Source of the DNA: Flavobacterium succinicans
GTDB lineage: Bacteria; Bacteroidota; Bacteroidia; Flavobacteriales; Flavobacteriaceae
Assembly: GCF_001662485.1 (NCBI RefSeq)
Contig: NZ_JMTM01000017.1
Coordinates: forward strand, 558,001-622,000
Direction of reading: 5' to 3'
Length of the DNA: 64,000 nucleotides
The notes beneath the pieces were generated by a model. That model did not search any database. It was not told the DNA's origin and was given only the letters and a program-made list of their open reading frames with translations. Made by a program: the position numbers and the translations under genes. Positions 8,308 to 17,743 of the stretch are shown one piece after another (the first letter of the stretch is position 1; every line of letters starts with the position of its first letter).

Positions 8308-10575
8308 TTACAAAGGTCTGTCAGATTTAGCCGTTCCAAAAGTTCGGGATGGTTTACTGCCCATATATAGTTTTAGCGCTCCATTTTTTATGATCATTTC
8401 GTGAGTGATGTATGATTTGGTATAAGGTTTTCCGTTGTATTCTACTTTTTGAATATACTTATTTATTTTGCTGTTATTTACCGCTGTTATTTTGAATGCT
8501 ATATTTTCTTTGTAATGGATGACGGCTTCATCGACTGCAGGACTTCCAAAAACATAAGTGCCATTTGCTGGATTCACAGCATAGAATCCCATGGCAGACA
8601 ATACATACCATGCCGACATTTGTCCAACATCTTCATTTCCGCAAATTCCATCAATTTTGGTCGTATAAAATTGGTCAAAAACTTGACGTACTATTGCAGC
8701 TGTTTTCCAAGGTTGCCCCACATTCGCATATAAATAGGGAATATGATGACTAGGTTCATTGCCTTGGGCATATTGACCAATTAATCCACTAATGTCTGGT
8801 GAGGCATCTTCACCAGCTACTTTTTCTGTCAAAGTAAATAATTGGTCGAATTTCTCAATAAATTGTTGATCTCCACCAAATAAGTCGATTAAACCATAGG
8901 GGTCTTGAGGGACGAGCCAGGTATATTGCCAAGCATTTCCCTCAACATAATCATCTTTTCGATGAGAAGAAGAAAGCGGATTAAAAGGCTCATGCCATTG
9001 ACCATTTGCTAATTTTCCGCGCATGAAACCAGTGTTTTTATCAAAATAGAGTTTGTATAAAGCTGCTCTTTTGGTGAAATAAGCGTAATCTTCCATTTTG
9101 TTTAAATCTTTCGCCATGCGGGCAATACACCAATCATCAATTGCATATTCTAAGGCATTGGCTACAGTTTCAAATTGACTGTCTGCCGGAATGTATTGGA
9201 GTTTTTGCACATAATCCATTCCTGCACGGGTTTGCATTGCTGTTTTTTTTAGGGCTTCGTATGCCAAATTCACGTCGTAATTTCGATATCCTTTAAAATA
9301 AGCATCAACAATTACTGGAATGGAATGGTTTCCGTTCATGCAATCGGTTTCATTTCCCATCAAATGCCAAACAGGCAATCTTCCTTGTTGTTGGTAAATT
9401 GCTAAAAACGTTTTTATGATATCGTTGATTTTGTTCTCTTGGATGATAGTGTAAAGCGGATGAAGCGCGCGATAGGTATCCCATAACGAAAAAGTAGTGT
9501 AGTTTACAAACCCTTGATTTTTATAGACTTTTTTATCGGTTCCTCTGTAATCGCCATTGGCATCGTTGAAAATTGATGGCGCAAACATCGTGTGATACAA
9601 TGACGTATAGAAAATGGTTTTGGTATCAGCGTTGGCTTTGATATCGATTTTTGCTAAGGCTTTGTTCCATTTACTATCAGCATTTTGTACTGTTTTGGTA
9701 AAATCCCATTGTGGAATTTCGGCTTTGATATTCGCTAGCGCATTTTCTACACTTACGGGTGAAATTCCAACTTTTACCATAAGCACCTTTCCTTTTTTGT
9801 TTTTGAAATCCAAAACGGCTTTCATTTTTAGACCTTTGCCTTCAAATCCATTTTTAATAGCTGTACTGTCATACAAGGCTATAGCTGAAATTTCCTCTGA
9901 AAATTCCATGGCAAAAAATAACCGTTGGTCATTGGCCCAACCTTTTGAATGGCGAAATCCAACAAGGTTTTTGGAACCTTTTTTTTGTATAAATGTTTCT
10001 TCTGGACGATCCCATCCCACACCGTCAGCAAGGTCTAATAAAACATGTGTTTCTTCTTTTGAGTTGAATGTGTATTTATGAAAACCTACTCTTTCTGATG
10101 AGGTTAATTCGGCTTTTACTTTGTATTTATCCAAGATAACGCTGTAATATCCTGGTTTTACCACTTCATTTTGATGTGAAAAAGTAGAACCGTAACCGTT
10201 TGGAGATTTAATAGCTGCTTTGTGCAAAGGAACTTTCCCTGTTACAGGTAGCAGCAGAATATCGTTCAAATCACCAATTCCGGTTCCGCTTAAGTGCGTA
10301 TGGGTGAACCCAAGAATCGTATTGCTGGAGTAATTATAGGCACTACACCAATCCCAGCCTTCAAAAATAGTAGAAGGCCCCAATTGAACCGCTCCGAAAG
10401 GAACATTTGCACCAACAAAAACATGGCCATGTCCACCTGATCCTATATATGGATTTACAAATTGAGTATACTGAGGAATTGGTGTTTTTTTTATGTTTCC
10501 CTGAGAAAAAACAGGTAGCATAAAAAGCATACTTATTGTTGTTAGTATGGTGTCTTTTAATTGGTTTGGTAGCAT
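8308..10575 (-). CDS. GH92 alpha-mannosidase (second of two)
   Basis: This 755-residue GH92 enzyme has a signal peptide (cut after VFS, residue 24) and the family layout: N-terminal beta-sandwich with NPYIGSGGHGHVFVGANVPFGAVQLGP, THTHLSGTGIGD, then a barrel with FSLWDTYRALHPL, and GNEDVGQMSAWYVLSAMGFY near the C-terminus. It differs clearly from the neighbouring GH92 (for example SGTGIGDLNDI in place of PSPWINDYGQ), so the pair is old or came in separately and probably splits linkages between them. The gap to the upstream GH2 gene is 35 bp, which supports one transcript. Confidence 0.92.
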   Translation of the reverse strand: MLPNQLKDTILTTISMLFMLPVFSQGNIKKTPIPQYTQFVNPYIGSGGHGHVFVGANVPFGAVQLGPSTIFEGWDWCSAYNYSSNTILGFTHTHLSGTGIGDLNDILLLPVTGKVPLHKAAIKSPNGYGSTFSHQNEVVKPGYYSVILDKYKVKAELTSSERVGFHKYTFNSKEETHVLLDLADGVGWDRPEETFIQKKGSKNLVGFRHSKGWANDQRLFFAMEFSEEISAIALYDSTAIKNGFEGKGLKMKAVLDFKNKKGKVLMVKVGISPVSVENALANIKAEIPQWDFTKTVQNADSKWNKALAKIDIKANADTKTIFYTSLYHTMFAPSIFNDANGDYRGTDKKVYKNQGFVNYTTFSLWDTYRALHPLYTIIQENKINDIIKTFLAIYQQQGRLPVWHLMGNETDCMNGNHSIPVIVDAYFKGYRNYDVNLAYEALKKTAMQTRAGMDYVQKLQYIPADSQFETVANALEYAIDDWCIARMAKDLNKMEDYAYFTKRAALYKLYFDKNTGFMRGKLANGQWHEPFNPLSSSHRKDDYVEGNAWQYTWLVPQDPYGLIDLFGGDQQFIEKFDQLFTLTEKVAGEDASPDISGLIGQYAQGNEPSHHIPYLYANVGQPWKTAAIVRQVFDQFYTTKIDGICGNEDVGQMSAWYVLSAMGFYAVNPANGTYVFGSPAVDEAVIHYKENIAFKITAVNNSKINKYIQKVEYNGKPYTKSYITHEMIIKNGALKLYMGSKPSRTFGTAKSDRPL

Positions 10576-10610
10576 TTTTTTTCTTTTATTTCTTTCTTAA
10601 ATTTAAATTA

Positions 10611-12623
10611 TTATTTAGTTCTTCTCAAAACATTAAAAAGGGTTGTAATTGTAACTACAGGTTTTGATGTTGGAGTACTAATGGTGATAGTTTTTTCTTC
10701 TCCTGCTTTCAAATCGAAATAATTATCACTTAATCTTCCTGTGTATCCTTTGATATCAATCCATACAAATTTTGCCTCTTTTTTGGCCTTTAATACTATT
10801 TTATTTCCTTCAACTTTAAAGGTGATTTGCGGATCTTCTAATTTTAACTCAATTGGCCGTACCTTATCAATTGTCGGTTTTACGTCATCTCTGTAGGCTT
10901 CTTTCACGGCATACCAAGCGGCTTTTGGTTGACGGTTGTAATAATCTGTGATACTCCAGCTCGCTACTGGCCAACAATCGTTCAATTGCCACAACAAAGT
11001 TCCCATGTTGTAAGGTTCTTTAGAACGGTGAATTCCAATGATGTTTTTGAATGAATAATATTGTAAACATTGGGTCAAATAGGTATAATCTTTTAGCGAC
11101 CAGGTTTTAACATTTGTCGTGTCTTTAAAATAGCGATTAATGTATGTATTAAGTTTAGTAAATCCTTTTCCAGCTTTTTGATGCGCCTTCAATACCTCCG
11201 AAAATAATTTTCGATCCTCTTCCCATGTGATTTTTTCTATTGTAGAATAATTTGGCATGGCTTGCATGCCGTATTCGCTTACAAAACGCCCCGTTTTTTT
11301 ATGTACGACTTCGATGTCTTCTAATCCCCACCAAGTGCCCCAATAATGACTATCTCCTTGTCGGATACTTTCTTTTTTGCCCCAACCAAAAAGAGGAGAA
11401 CTGCTAACGTATGGGCGGTATGGATCGACTTCTTTTACCCATTTTGGAATACTATCTTGAAATAATCTTTTGTAGTCCTTCCATAAACGAATAGAGTCAT
11501 TTTTATTCATTTTGTATGTTTTTTGCCAACCCCAATTTTTGAAAGCTTCGTCAATTTCGTTATTGCCACACCAAACCACAATCGACGGATGATGGCGTAA
11601 GCGTTTTACTTGGTATTTTACTTCTTCTCGTACATTGTCAAAAAAGTCTTTGTCACCAGGAACCATCGTTCCGGCAAACATAAAATCCTGCCAAACATAA
11701 ATTCCGTTTTTGTCACATAAATCATAGAAATAATCGCTTTCATAGATTCCACCGCCCCAAATACGAAGCATGTTCATGTTGGCATCTTTTGCCGTAGCAA
11801 TTACTTTATCATATTCAGCGTTTGTCATTCTTGATAAAAAGGCATCCGAAGGAATGTAATTAGCACCTTTCATATACACCGCTTTATTGTCTATTTTAAA
11901 ATAAAATGAAGCTCCAGCGGTATCTTTTTCTTGGATTAATTCGTATTTACGAGGAGCTTTGTATTCTTCTTCGTCTACTTTTTTATTGTAAGCTTCCAAA
12001 CGAACCGCTTTCCAAATGCCACAAGTGGTGAATTTTGGCCCCCAATCCCAGCCAAAATGATATTGCGCTTTACGAACATAACACCTCGGATTATCAGGAA
12101 TCACGTACGGTAAATCTTTTTTAGCTAATGAATCCACCACATTTTGGGCTGATGTAAATACCACTCGCAATTCATTATTCTCTGCTTTTAAATTGTGTTT
12201 TACATCAACAGACCATTGTCGGAACATATTATTGGTTGTCAAAATTTTTATTCCATTGATATAAACGGTTGCGTAAGTGTCTAATCCATCAAAAATCAAT
12301 ACTTTATTTTCTTTTTTTAGAAATTCAGAAGAGACGTCAAAAGTTGTTTTGTATTCCCAATCTTTTTTCTCTATCCAAACTAATTTTTTCTCGTTATCGC
12401 GATAAAAAGGATCCGGAATCATTTTGTTTTTTAATAAGTCAGTATGTACTTCACCGGGAACAGTTGCGGGATGCCAATCATTTTTTGACAGTTGACTAAA
12501 CTCCCAGCCTTTGTTGATTTCCATCGAAAGTTTTTCTTGGTTATTAGAACAACTAAGGACTAAAAGGGATGCTACTAACAAAAGAAGTATAGGGCAACGT
12601 TTATTTTTATTGTTTTTTTTCAT
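10611..12623 (-). CDS. GH2 beta-mannosidase, lipoprotein, missing two accessory domains
   Basis: The 670-residue protein should cleave the single beta-1,4-mannose of the N-glycan core. A lipobox (LLVLSC, Cys25) makes it a lipoprotein. The sugar-binding domain (about 30-212) with HFGWDWGPKF and the TIM barrel with catalytic acid/base Glu356 in WCGNNE and nucleophile Glu450 in RFVSEYG are intact. Relatives are about 820-860 residues. Here LEAYNKK (209-215) jumps almost directly to KYELIQEKD (227-234), skipping the Ig-like domain 2, and YAVKEAYRDD (571-580) jumps to the final sandwich, skipping a second Ig-like domain. Both losses keep the frame. It is first in the operon and starts 310 bp from the divergent AraC gene. 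Confidence 0.9.
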   Translation of the reverse strand: MKKNNKNKRCPILLLLVASLLVLSCSNNQEKLSMEINKGWEFSQLSKNDWHPATVPGEVHTDLLKNKMIPDPFYRDNEKKLVWIEKKDWEYKTTFDVSSEFLKKENKVLIFDGLDTYATVYINGIKILTTNNMFRQWSVDVKHNLKAENNELRVVFTSAQNVVDSLAKKDLPYVIPDNPRCYVRKAQYHFGWDWGPKFTTCGIWKAVRLEAYNKKVDEEEYKAPRKYELIQEKDTAGASFYFKIDNKAVYMKGANYIPSDAFLSRMTNAEYDKVIATAKDANMNMLRIWGGGIYESDYFYDLCDKNGIYVWQDFMFAGTMVPGDKDFFDNVREEVKYQVKRLRHHPSIVVWCGNNEIDEAFKNWGWQKTYKMNKNDSIRLWKDYKRLFQDSIPKWVKEVDPYRPYVSSSPLFGWGKKESIRQGDSHYWGTWWGLEDIEVVHKKTGRFVSEYGMQAMPNYSTIEKITWEEDRKLFSEVLKAHQKAGKGFTKLNTYINRYFKDTTNVKTWSLKDYTYLTQCLQYYSFKNIIGIHRSKEPYNMGTLLWQLNDCWPVASWSITDYYNRQPKAAWYAVKEAYRDDVKPTIDKVRPIELKLEDPQITFKVEGNKIVLKAKKEAKFVWIDIKGYTGRLSDNYFDLKAGEEKTITISTPTSKPVVTITTLFNVLRRTK

Positions 12624-12644
12624 CTTAAATTAATTTTGAAAGGA

Positions 12645-12663
12645 AAAATAGACGTTCTATTTT
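12645..12663. promoter_or_regulatory. Palindrome in the leader of the GH2 operon
   Basis: AAAATAGA, then CGT, then TCTATTTT forms an 8-bp inverted repeat 22 bp upstream of the GH2 ATG. It could be an operator near the transcription start or a weak leader hairpin. It does not match the TACTAAA operator family seen elsewhere in this locus. Confidence 0.3.
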
Positions 12664-12860
12664 TTTTGAAATATACAATTTCTAATTTTTCTTACTTATT
12701 TAGTGTTGATTTATGGCGATTAGCAAAATTAACATGTTCAGCAAATCATTCGTTTTTGGTCACCAACTATTATAAAAAATGTTTTTTTTAAACAGTTTAT
12801 TTTTGTCTCAATAGTATGGTTTAGATTTAATACTTTTATTTTTTTAAAAAATTTAAATGT

Positions 12861-12882
12861 ATTACTAAATTGATTTAGTAAT
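12861..12882. promoter_or_regulatory. Putative operator, perfect 10-bp inverted repeat (site A)
   Basis: ATTACTAAAT and ATTTAGTAAT flank a central TG, a perfect 22-bp palindrome. It lies in the divergent gap between the GH2 operon (238 bp away) and the AraC gene (52 bp away). The half-site ACTAAA recurs at five other promoters of this locus, where the centre is CG, as is usual for LacI-family operators. I see nothing else of note in the 310-bp gap apart from the leader palindrome and a possible -7 box. Confidence 0.55.
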
Positions 12883-12914
12883 TAGCTCAATTTTATCCAT
12901 ATTTAACTAAAATT

Positions 12915-12922
12915 TATCTTTA
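12915..12922 (+). promoter_or_regulatory. Possible -7 box of the AraC gene
   Basis: TATCTTTA resembles the Bacteroidota -7 element TAnnTTTG and lies 11 bp before the ATG. I do not see a good -33 TTG at the expected distance, so this is a weak call. Confidence 0.3.
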
Positions 12923-12933
12923 CGCACTTTAAA

Positions 12934-13812
12934 ATGAAAATAGTAAAAACAAAAATTGCGTCATATACCAATACTTCACTTTCTGTATTTTCCCGTGAAG
13001 AATCTTTTTTTCAATCTCCTTTTCATTCGCATCCTGAATTTGAACTCGTTTATATTTTAGAAAGCCATGGGAAACGTATTGTAGGAAACTCAGTTGAGTC
13101 TTTTGAACCGGGGGATATGGTGTTGCTTGGTGATGATATTCCCCATGTTTGGCTCAATGATGAAATTTTTTATAAAGGAATTAATAGTTTAAAGGCAAAA
13201 TCTATTGTTGTTTATTTCAGTAAGGAACTTTTTGGAACCTCATTTTACGAATTGCCTGAAGCTCAAGAAGTCAAAAAGTTTTTGTCGCAAGCCATAAGAG
13301 GCGTATGTATTACCGGACAAACGAACCTATTGATTTCGAAAAAACTGAAAAAATTACTTCAAAAGAAAGGATTTGAAGTCATTATGGGACTACTAGAAAT
13401 TTTGTTTCTTTTATCAAAAAGTAAAGATTTGAGATATATCAACGAAGATTCTTATGTCTCAGTTAATGAAGGAAACAAAAATGATCGACTAGCAGCAGTT
13501 TTTCAATATGTAAAATCAAATTATAAAGAGGAAATATCTCTTGATGAAATTTCCAAAATTGCTAATCTAACACCAACTTCTTTTTGTAGAATGTTTAAAG
13601 CTAAAACGAAGAAACCTTTCGTAGAATATTTGAATGAAATTAGAGTTGCGAATGCCTGCAAATATTTGATTGAAACCGATTTAGGTATTTCGGAAATTGC
13701 TTATGAATGTGGATATAAGACTGCTTCAAACTTCAATAAATTGTTCAAAAAATTAACTGGTACAACTCCCAAAGAATATCGAAAAAAAGCACTTGTTAAC
13801 TCTGTTTTTTGA
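12934..13812 (+). CDS. AraC family transcriptional regulator
   Basis: The 292-residue protein has an N-terminal cupin-like sensor (FHSHPEFELVYILESHGKRIVG, then FEPGDMVLLGDDIPHVW, residues about 27-80) and a C-terminal pair of helix-turn-helix motifs from about 190, ending in CGYKTASNFNKLFKKLTGTTPKEYRKK, the AraC signature. There is no signal peptide. It probably senses a sugar such as L-fucose or mannose and activates the neighbouring hydrolase operon or the fucose genes. It stands between the two and is transcribed away from the GH2 operon. The ligand is unknown. Confidence 0.92.
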   Translation: MKIVKTKIASYTNTSLSVFSREESFFQSPFHSHPEFELVYILESHGKRIVGNSVESFEPGDMVLLGDDIPHVWLNDEIFYKGINSLKAKSIVVYFSKELFGTSFYELPEAQEVKKFLSQAIRGVCITGQTNLLISKKLKKLLQKKGFEVIMGLLEILFLLSKSKDLRYINEDSYVSVNEGNKNDRLAAVFQYVKSNYKEEISLDEISKIANLTPTSFCRMFKAKTKKPFVEYLNEIRVANACKYLIETDLGISEIAYECGYKTASNFNKLFKKLTGTTPKEYRKKALVNSVF

Positions 13813-14284
13813 AAAAAAATATAGTTAATCTTATACTACAGCTTTTTTCAAATTCAGTATTGTAAGGGTTAAATTATGATACTACTAAAACAAAAAATAT
13901 ATTTTGCTAATTCACTCAAAGGGATTGGTATTGGGTGGTTTATTTCTAAATATATTTTAGATGTAGAGATTTTTCTTTCATATAAATGAGAATTATGTTG
14001 TTTTTTATTAAATATTATGTAAAGATAATAATTGCTTAATTAATGATAATTTTGAGTTATAATAGTACATCATAATAGGATAATTTTATTTTTTTAAAAT
14101 ATTGAAAAATATGCTGTTAAAAATATTAAATCGTTTTAGTTAATTAGTGTATTTTCCTTTTAAAAAGGTGTAATAAAAAAGAAGGGTTTCAGAGACCAAA
14201 AAATAACAAAAGAATTGAACACAATGAGTTAAGGAATAGCTTAGAACTAATGTTAAGCATATTTCTATTAAAATTTAATAAAGT
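13813..14284. other. 472-bp intergenic region upstream of the fucose cluster
   Basis: The region is very AT-rich and holds operator site B. I see no ORF, RNA gene or strong terminator in the rest of it. Confidence 0.5.
14122..14142. promoter_or_regulatory. Putative operator upstream of the fucose cluster (site B)
   Basis: ATTAAATCGTTTTAGTTAA centres on CG at 14132-14133 and matches the locus consensus TACTAAAWCGWTTTAGTA at most positions. It lies about 145 bp upstream of the mutarotase gene. Confidence 0.5.
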
Positions 14285-14632
14285 ATGGTAACTCAAAAAT
14301 ATTGTCTTGCATTAGATTTGAAAGATGATCCAATTTTAAAGGCGGAATACCAAAAATATCATGAAAAAGTTTGGCCAGAAATAACCGAAAGTATTACAAA
14401 ATCAGGAATTGAAAAACTTGAAATTTATTGCATTGGCAACAGATTATTTATGATTATTGAAGCCAATGAAACGTTTACTTTTGAAAGAAAAGATGCGATG
14501 GATGCTAGTAATTTGTGGGTTCAGAAATGGGAAGAACAAATGTGGAAGTATCAAAAAGCATTGCCTTGGGCAAAAGAAGGTCAAAAATGGATGTTAATGG
14601 AAAAAATATTCGATTTGAATGAGAATAGATAG
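14285..14632 (+). CDS. RhaM-like L-fucose mutarotase
   Basis: The 115-residue protein belongs to the L-rhamnose mutarotase family (DUF718): YCLALDLKDDP at the N-terminus, YHEKVWPEI around residues 26-34, and GIEKLEIYCIGNRLFMIIEA. It would speed interconversion of sugar anomers in the cytoplasm. RhaM-type proteins also occur beside L-fucose dehydrogenase genes in Campylobacter jejuni. The gene overlaps the lactonase gene by 14 bp, so the two are co-translated. L-fucose as substrate is inferred from the neighbours. Confidence 0.87.
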   Translation: MVTQKYCLALDLKDDPILKAEYQKYHEKVWPEITESITKSGIEKLEIYCIGNRLFMIIEANETFTFERKDAMDASNLWVQKWEEQMWKYQKALPWAKEGQKWMLMEKIFDLNENR

Positions 14633-15449
14633 TCATCAACATTTTTGGAAGTTTGATCCTGTAAAAAGTTCTTGGATAACTGAGGATATGAGAATCTTAA
14701 AGCGCGATTTTTTGCCTTCGGATTTAAAACCTTTGTTATTGGAAAATAACTTTGATGGCTGTGTGGCTATTCAAGCAGATCAAACCGAATTTGAAACCGA
14801 ATTTCTTTTGGAATTATCCAATGAAAATAAGTTCATCAAAGGTGTTGTAGGTTGGATTGATTTGCGTGCAGCAAACGTAGAAGAACGTTTAAAATTTTAT
14901 TCTAGTTTTCAAAAATTGAAAGGGTTTAGACATATTCTTCAAGCGGAAACTGATTTGGACTTTATGCTTGGTAAAAAGTTTCTGAATGGGATTTCGATGC
15001 TAAAAAAATACAATTTCACCTATGATATTTTGATTTTTCCAAAACATTTAGCGTATGCAGAACAACTAGTAGCAAGGTTTCCTGACCAAATATTTGTTAT
15101 TGATCATTTGGCAAAACCAGATTTTAAACATTTAGATTTTGAAGTGTGGGTAAAGGGAATTACAGCTATAGCGAGACACACGAATGTGTTTTGTAAGGTT
15201 TCTGGCTTGGTTACTGAGGCCGATTGGAAGCATTGGAAATACGAAGATTTTCTTTTTTGCCTTGAGGTCCTTTTTGATGTTTTTGGCATAGATCGATTAC
15301 TGTATGGGAGTGATTGGCCAGTGAGTTTATTGGCTGCTGAATATTCGGTGTGTATGAACATCATTGAGAAATATATGTCAAATCATTCCGATAGTGATAA
15401 GCGAAAAGTGTTTGGAGAAAATGCGGTTCGATGCTATGGATTATTGTAA
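14619..15449 (+). CDS. Amidohydrolase family L-fucono-lactonase
   Basis: The 276-residue protein is an amidohydrolase-2 family member: it starts MRIDSHQHFWKFDP (the metal-site HxH), has VVGWIDLRAANVEERL, GFRHILQAE, FVIDHLAKPDF and ends with LLYGSDWPVSLLAAEY. Relatives open the lactone made by sugar dehydrogenases, so the expected step is L-fucono-lactone to L-fuconate. It overlaps the mutarotase by 14 bp and precedes the dehydrogenase by 34 bp, which fits a single pathway operon. No signal peptide. Confidence 0.9.
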   Translation: MRIDSHQHFWKFDPVKSSWITEDMRILKRDFLPSDLKPLLLENNFDGCVAIQADQTEFETEFLLELSNENKFIKGVVGWIDLRAANVEERLKFYSSFQKLKGFRHILQAETDLDFMLGKKFLNGISMLKKYNFTYDILIFPKHLAYAEQLVARFPDQIFVIDHLAKPDFKHLDFEVWVKGITAIARHTNVFCKVSGLVTEADWKHWKYEDFLFCLEVLFDVFGIDRLLYGSDWPVSLLAAEYSVCMNIIEKYMSNHSDSDKRKVFGENAVRCYGLL

Positions 15450-15483
15450 TTCAATAAAACAACACCAATAAAATACACAGAAA

Positions 15484-16263
15484 ATGGATCTCAATTTAAA
15501 AGATAAAATTGTTATAGTAACCGGAGGAGCAAAAGGTATCGGACTAGGAATTTGTAAAGTTTTGGCTTCTGAAGGGGCTATTCCTATAATTGTAGGAAGA
15601 GCTAATGACGATAATCTAATGGCTGTAAAAGAAATTGAAGCCGAAGGAGGAAGAGCATTTTCTGTTGTTGCAGAATTAATTCATCCAGAAGCTTGTAAAA
15701 TTGCTGTTGAACAAGTTATTGCGTTATTTGGCCGTATTGATGGATTAGTCAATAATGCAGGTGTAAATGATGGCGTCGGTTTGGAAAACGGAGACTACGA
15801 TAAGTTCATGGCTTCTATTCATAAAAACTTACTTCATTATTATTTGATGGCACAATATGCTTTGCCAGAATTAAAGAAAACTAAAGGTGCAATTGTCAAC
15901 ATCGGTTCAAAAACCGCCGATACGGGACAGGGAAATACATCGGCTTATGCAGCATCAAATGGTGGACGCAACGCTCTAACCAGAGAATGGGCAGTTGAAT
16001 TATTACAATATAGAATTCGCGTAAATTCAGTTATTGTAGCGGAGTGTTATACCCCATTATATGAAACTTGGATTAAATCTCTTGAAAATTCCGAGCAAAA
16101 ACTAAAAGAGATTACAAAAAAAATACCCTTGGAAAACAGAATGACGACTACTGAAGAAATTGCCAATATGGTTGTCTTTCTTTTGTCTGAAAAATCAAGT
16201 CATACTACAGGGCAATTGATTTATGTTGACGGTGGTTATACGCATTTAGATAGGGCATTATAA
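15484..16263 (+). CDS. SDR family probable L-fucose dehydrogenase, catalytic Lys replaced by Asn
   Basis: The 259-residue short-chain dehydrogenase has the cofactor motif TGGAKGIG (13-20), NNAG (90-93), Ser142 and Tyr155. Its place after the lactonase points to oxidation of L-fucose to L-fucono-lactone. The active-site YxxxK motif reads YAASN: residue 159 is Asn (codon AAT at 15958-15960) where Lys is nearly always found. The surrounding sequence (TSAYAASNGGRNALTREWA) is otherwise normal for the family. The enzyme may be weak or inactive unless another group replaces the lysine. The C-terminus ends normally in a GGYTHLDRAL tail. Confidence 0.88.
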   Translation: MDLNLKDKIVIVTGGAKGIGLGICKVLASEGAIPIIVGRANDDNLMAVKEIEAEGGRAFSVVAELIHPEACKIAVEQVIALFGRIDGLVNNAGVNDGVGLENGDYDKFMASIHKNLLHYYLMAQYALPELKKTKGAIVNIGSKTADTGQGNTSAYAASNGGRNALTREWAVELLQYRIRVNSVIVAECYTPLYETWIKSLENSEQKLKEITKKIPLENRMTTTEEIANMVVFLLSEKSSHTTGQLIYVDGGYTHLDRAL

Positions 16264-16396
16264 ACATTAGAGGGTTGTTGAAGTTTAATTAAACAAAAAT
16301 CTAACTACCTTTTGCGGGCTAGCAGCATGGAATAAGTTAATTTGTAGAAGTACAAAATAGTTTACCAAACGGGTTAATCTTAATAAAAAAGTAAAA

Positions 16397-17440
16397 ATGA
16401 AAAAAGTATATATTGTCCTTTTTGCGATTTATTCAACAACTCTTTTTGCACAAAAAAATAGTATTGTTCCAATTGCATCAAAAAATCCGAGTGCTGGTCA
16501 AATGGAGATGATTTCTCGTAAATACGGTATGTTCATTCATTTTGGCATCAATACTTTTCATAATCAAGAATGGACTGACGGTACAAAACCAGCGTCGTCT
16601 TACAATCCAACAAGTATAGACGCTGAACAATGGGTGAAAACTGCTAAAAATGCAGGAATGAAATATGTTATTTTGATTACAAAACACCATGATGGCTTTT
16701 GTTTATGGAACAGTATGTATACCGAGTATGATGTTGGAAGTTCTTCCAACACAACCAATGTGGTGGAAGCTGTTGCAAGAGCCTGTAAAAAACATAATAT
16801 GAGTTTAGGACTATATTATTCGCTTTGGGATAGAAATAAAAATGCTAACACCTCAGACATTACTCTAGATGCGGCTTACAATGAGTATATGATTAATCAA
16901 TTGAATGAATTAATTACTATTACGAAAAAATACACGAAAATTGTTGAATTTTGGTTTGATGGCGGTTGGGAAAAACCAAATTACCGCTGGCCAACACAAA
17001 AGATTTACCATACTATAAAGTCCAGAGTACCAAACTGCCAAGTAGGAATAAATTGGACTATTGGTTTACCAGAAAATCCAGATTTTCATTTGGTAGTACC
17101 AAAAGATCAAAAAACAGGTTATCCAATACGTTATTTTCCTAGTGATTTTAGACTTGGCGATCCTTATTTACCAAAAGAAAATGATCCAAAAATATTTACA
17201 CATGAAGGGAAAGAGTATTATTTACCATGGGAATCTACGGTGTGTATGAGCCAAAAATGGTTTTTTAATTCCAAAGACACTATTTATAAATCTGTGGACG
17301 ATCTATATGATTTGTATACAAAGGCCACAGCGAACGACAATGTTTTAATTCTGAATTGTCCACCCAATACCGAAGGCAAAATGAGGGAAAAAGATCGTAA
17401 CTTATTGTTGGCACTTAAAAAGAAAATAGACAAGAAATAA
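16397..17440 (+). CDS. GH29 alpha-L-fucosidase, barrel-only form
   Basis: This 347-residue exported protein (signal peptide cut after LFA, residue 18) is a GH29 enzyme without the C-terminal beta-sandwich. It shows FIHFGINTFHNQEW (46-59), ITKHHDGF (94-101), and FWFDGGW (185-191) with Asp188 as the expected nucleophile. The HFGINTF and WPTQ features resemble class B enzymes, which prefer alpha-1,3/1,4 branched fucose. It has 133 bp of leader after the dehydrogenase gene and no clear terminator between, so it may share the fucose transcript. Confidence 0.9.
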   Translation: MKKVYIVLFAIYSTTLFAQKNSIVPIASKNPSAGQMEMISRKYGMFIHFGINTFHNQEWTDGTKPASSYNPTSIDAEQWVKTAKNAGMKYVILITKHHDGFCLWNSMYTEYDVGSSSNTTNVVEAVARACKKHNMSLGLYYSLWDRNKNANTSDITLDAAYNEYMINQLNELITITKKYTKIVEFWFDGGWEKPNYRWPTQKIYHTIKSRVPNCQVGINWTIGLPENPDFHLVVPKDQKTGYPIRYFPSDFRLGDPYLPKENDPKIFTHEGKEYYLPWESTVCMSQKWFFNSKDTIYKSVDDLYDLYTKATANDNVLILNCPPNTEGKMREKDRNLLLALKKKIDKK

Positions 17441-17743
17441 AAGAATTATTGGATAGGCTAGTATAGGCGGGGTATGTATTTGGTGCGTTGTTTTTAGGGC
17501 ATATTGTTTGAAAGGTTGACCTCTTTTAAATTTTAAAAATTAATAGCATTGTTTGTAACTCATGCCAAAAGTTAACGCACAGAAAAGGCACATTATTTTT
17601 AAGCGACCTAACAGGAAATAGGTCTGTAAAAAGCACTGAGCTGTAAGTGAACTGAAATGAAAAAATTTGTCAAAAAAAGCAAATTTTTTTTATTCTTTGA
17701 AACGGTACTAGTAAAGGTTAGTTATAAATTTTAAAAAAAAACT
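17441..17743. other. 303-bp intergenic region between two GH29 genes
   Basis: I find no ORF, RNA gene or terminator. There is a short palindrome AGGTTGACCT near 17513 and a GGTACTAGTAAAG word near 17704, neither matching the locus operator well. Confidence 0.4.

Noticed and set aside
9614..10081. Plus-strand open frame of 155 codons opposite the second GH92 gene
   Set aside because: It lies wholly inside a clear GH92 gene on the other strand, has no similarity I know and low-complexity Ser/Phe-rich composition.
16278..16291. Palindrome GTTTAATTAAAC as a further operator
   Set aside because: It lacks the CG centre and the ACTAAA half-site; AT-only palindromes are expected by chance at this base composition.
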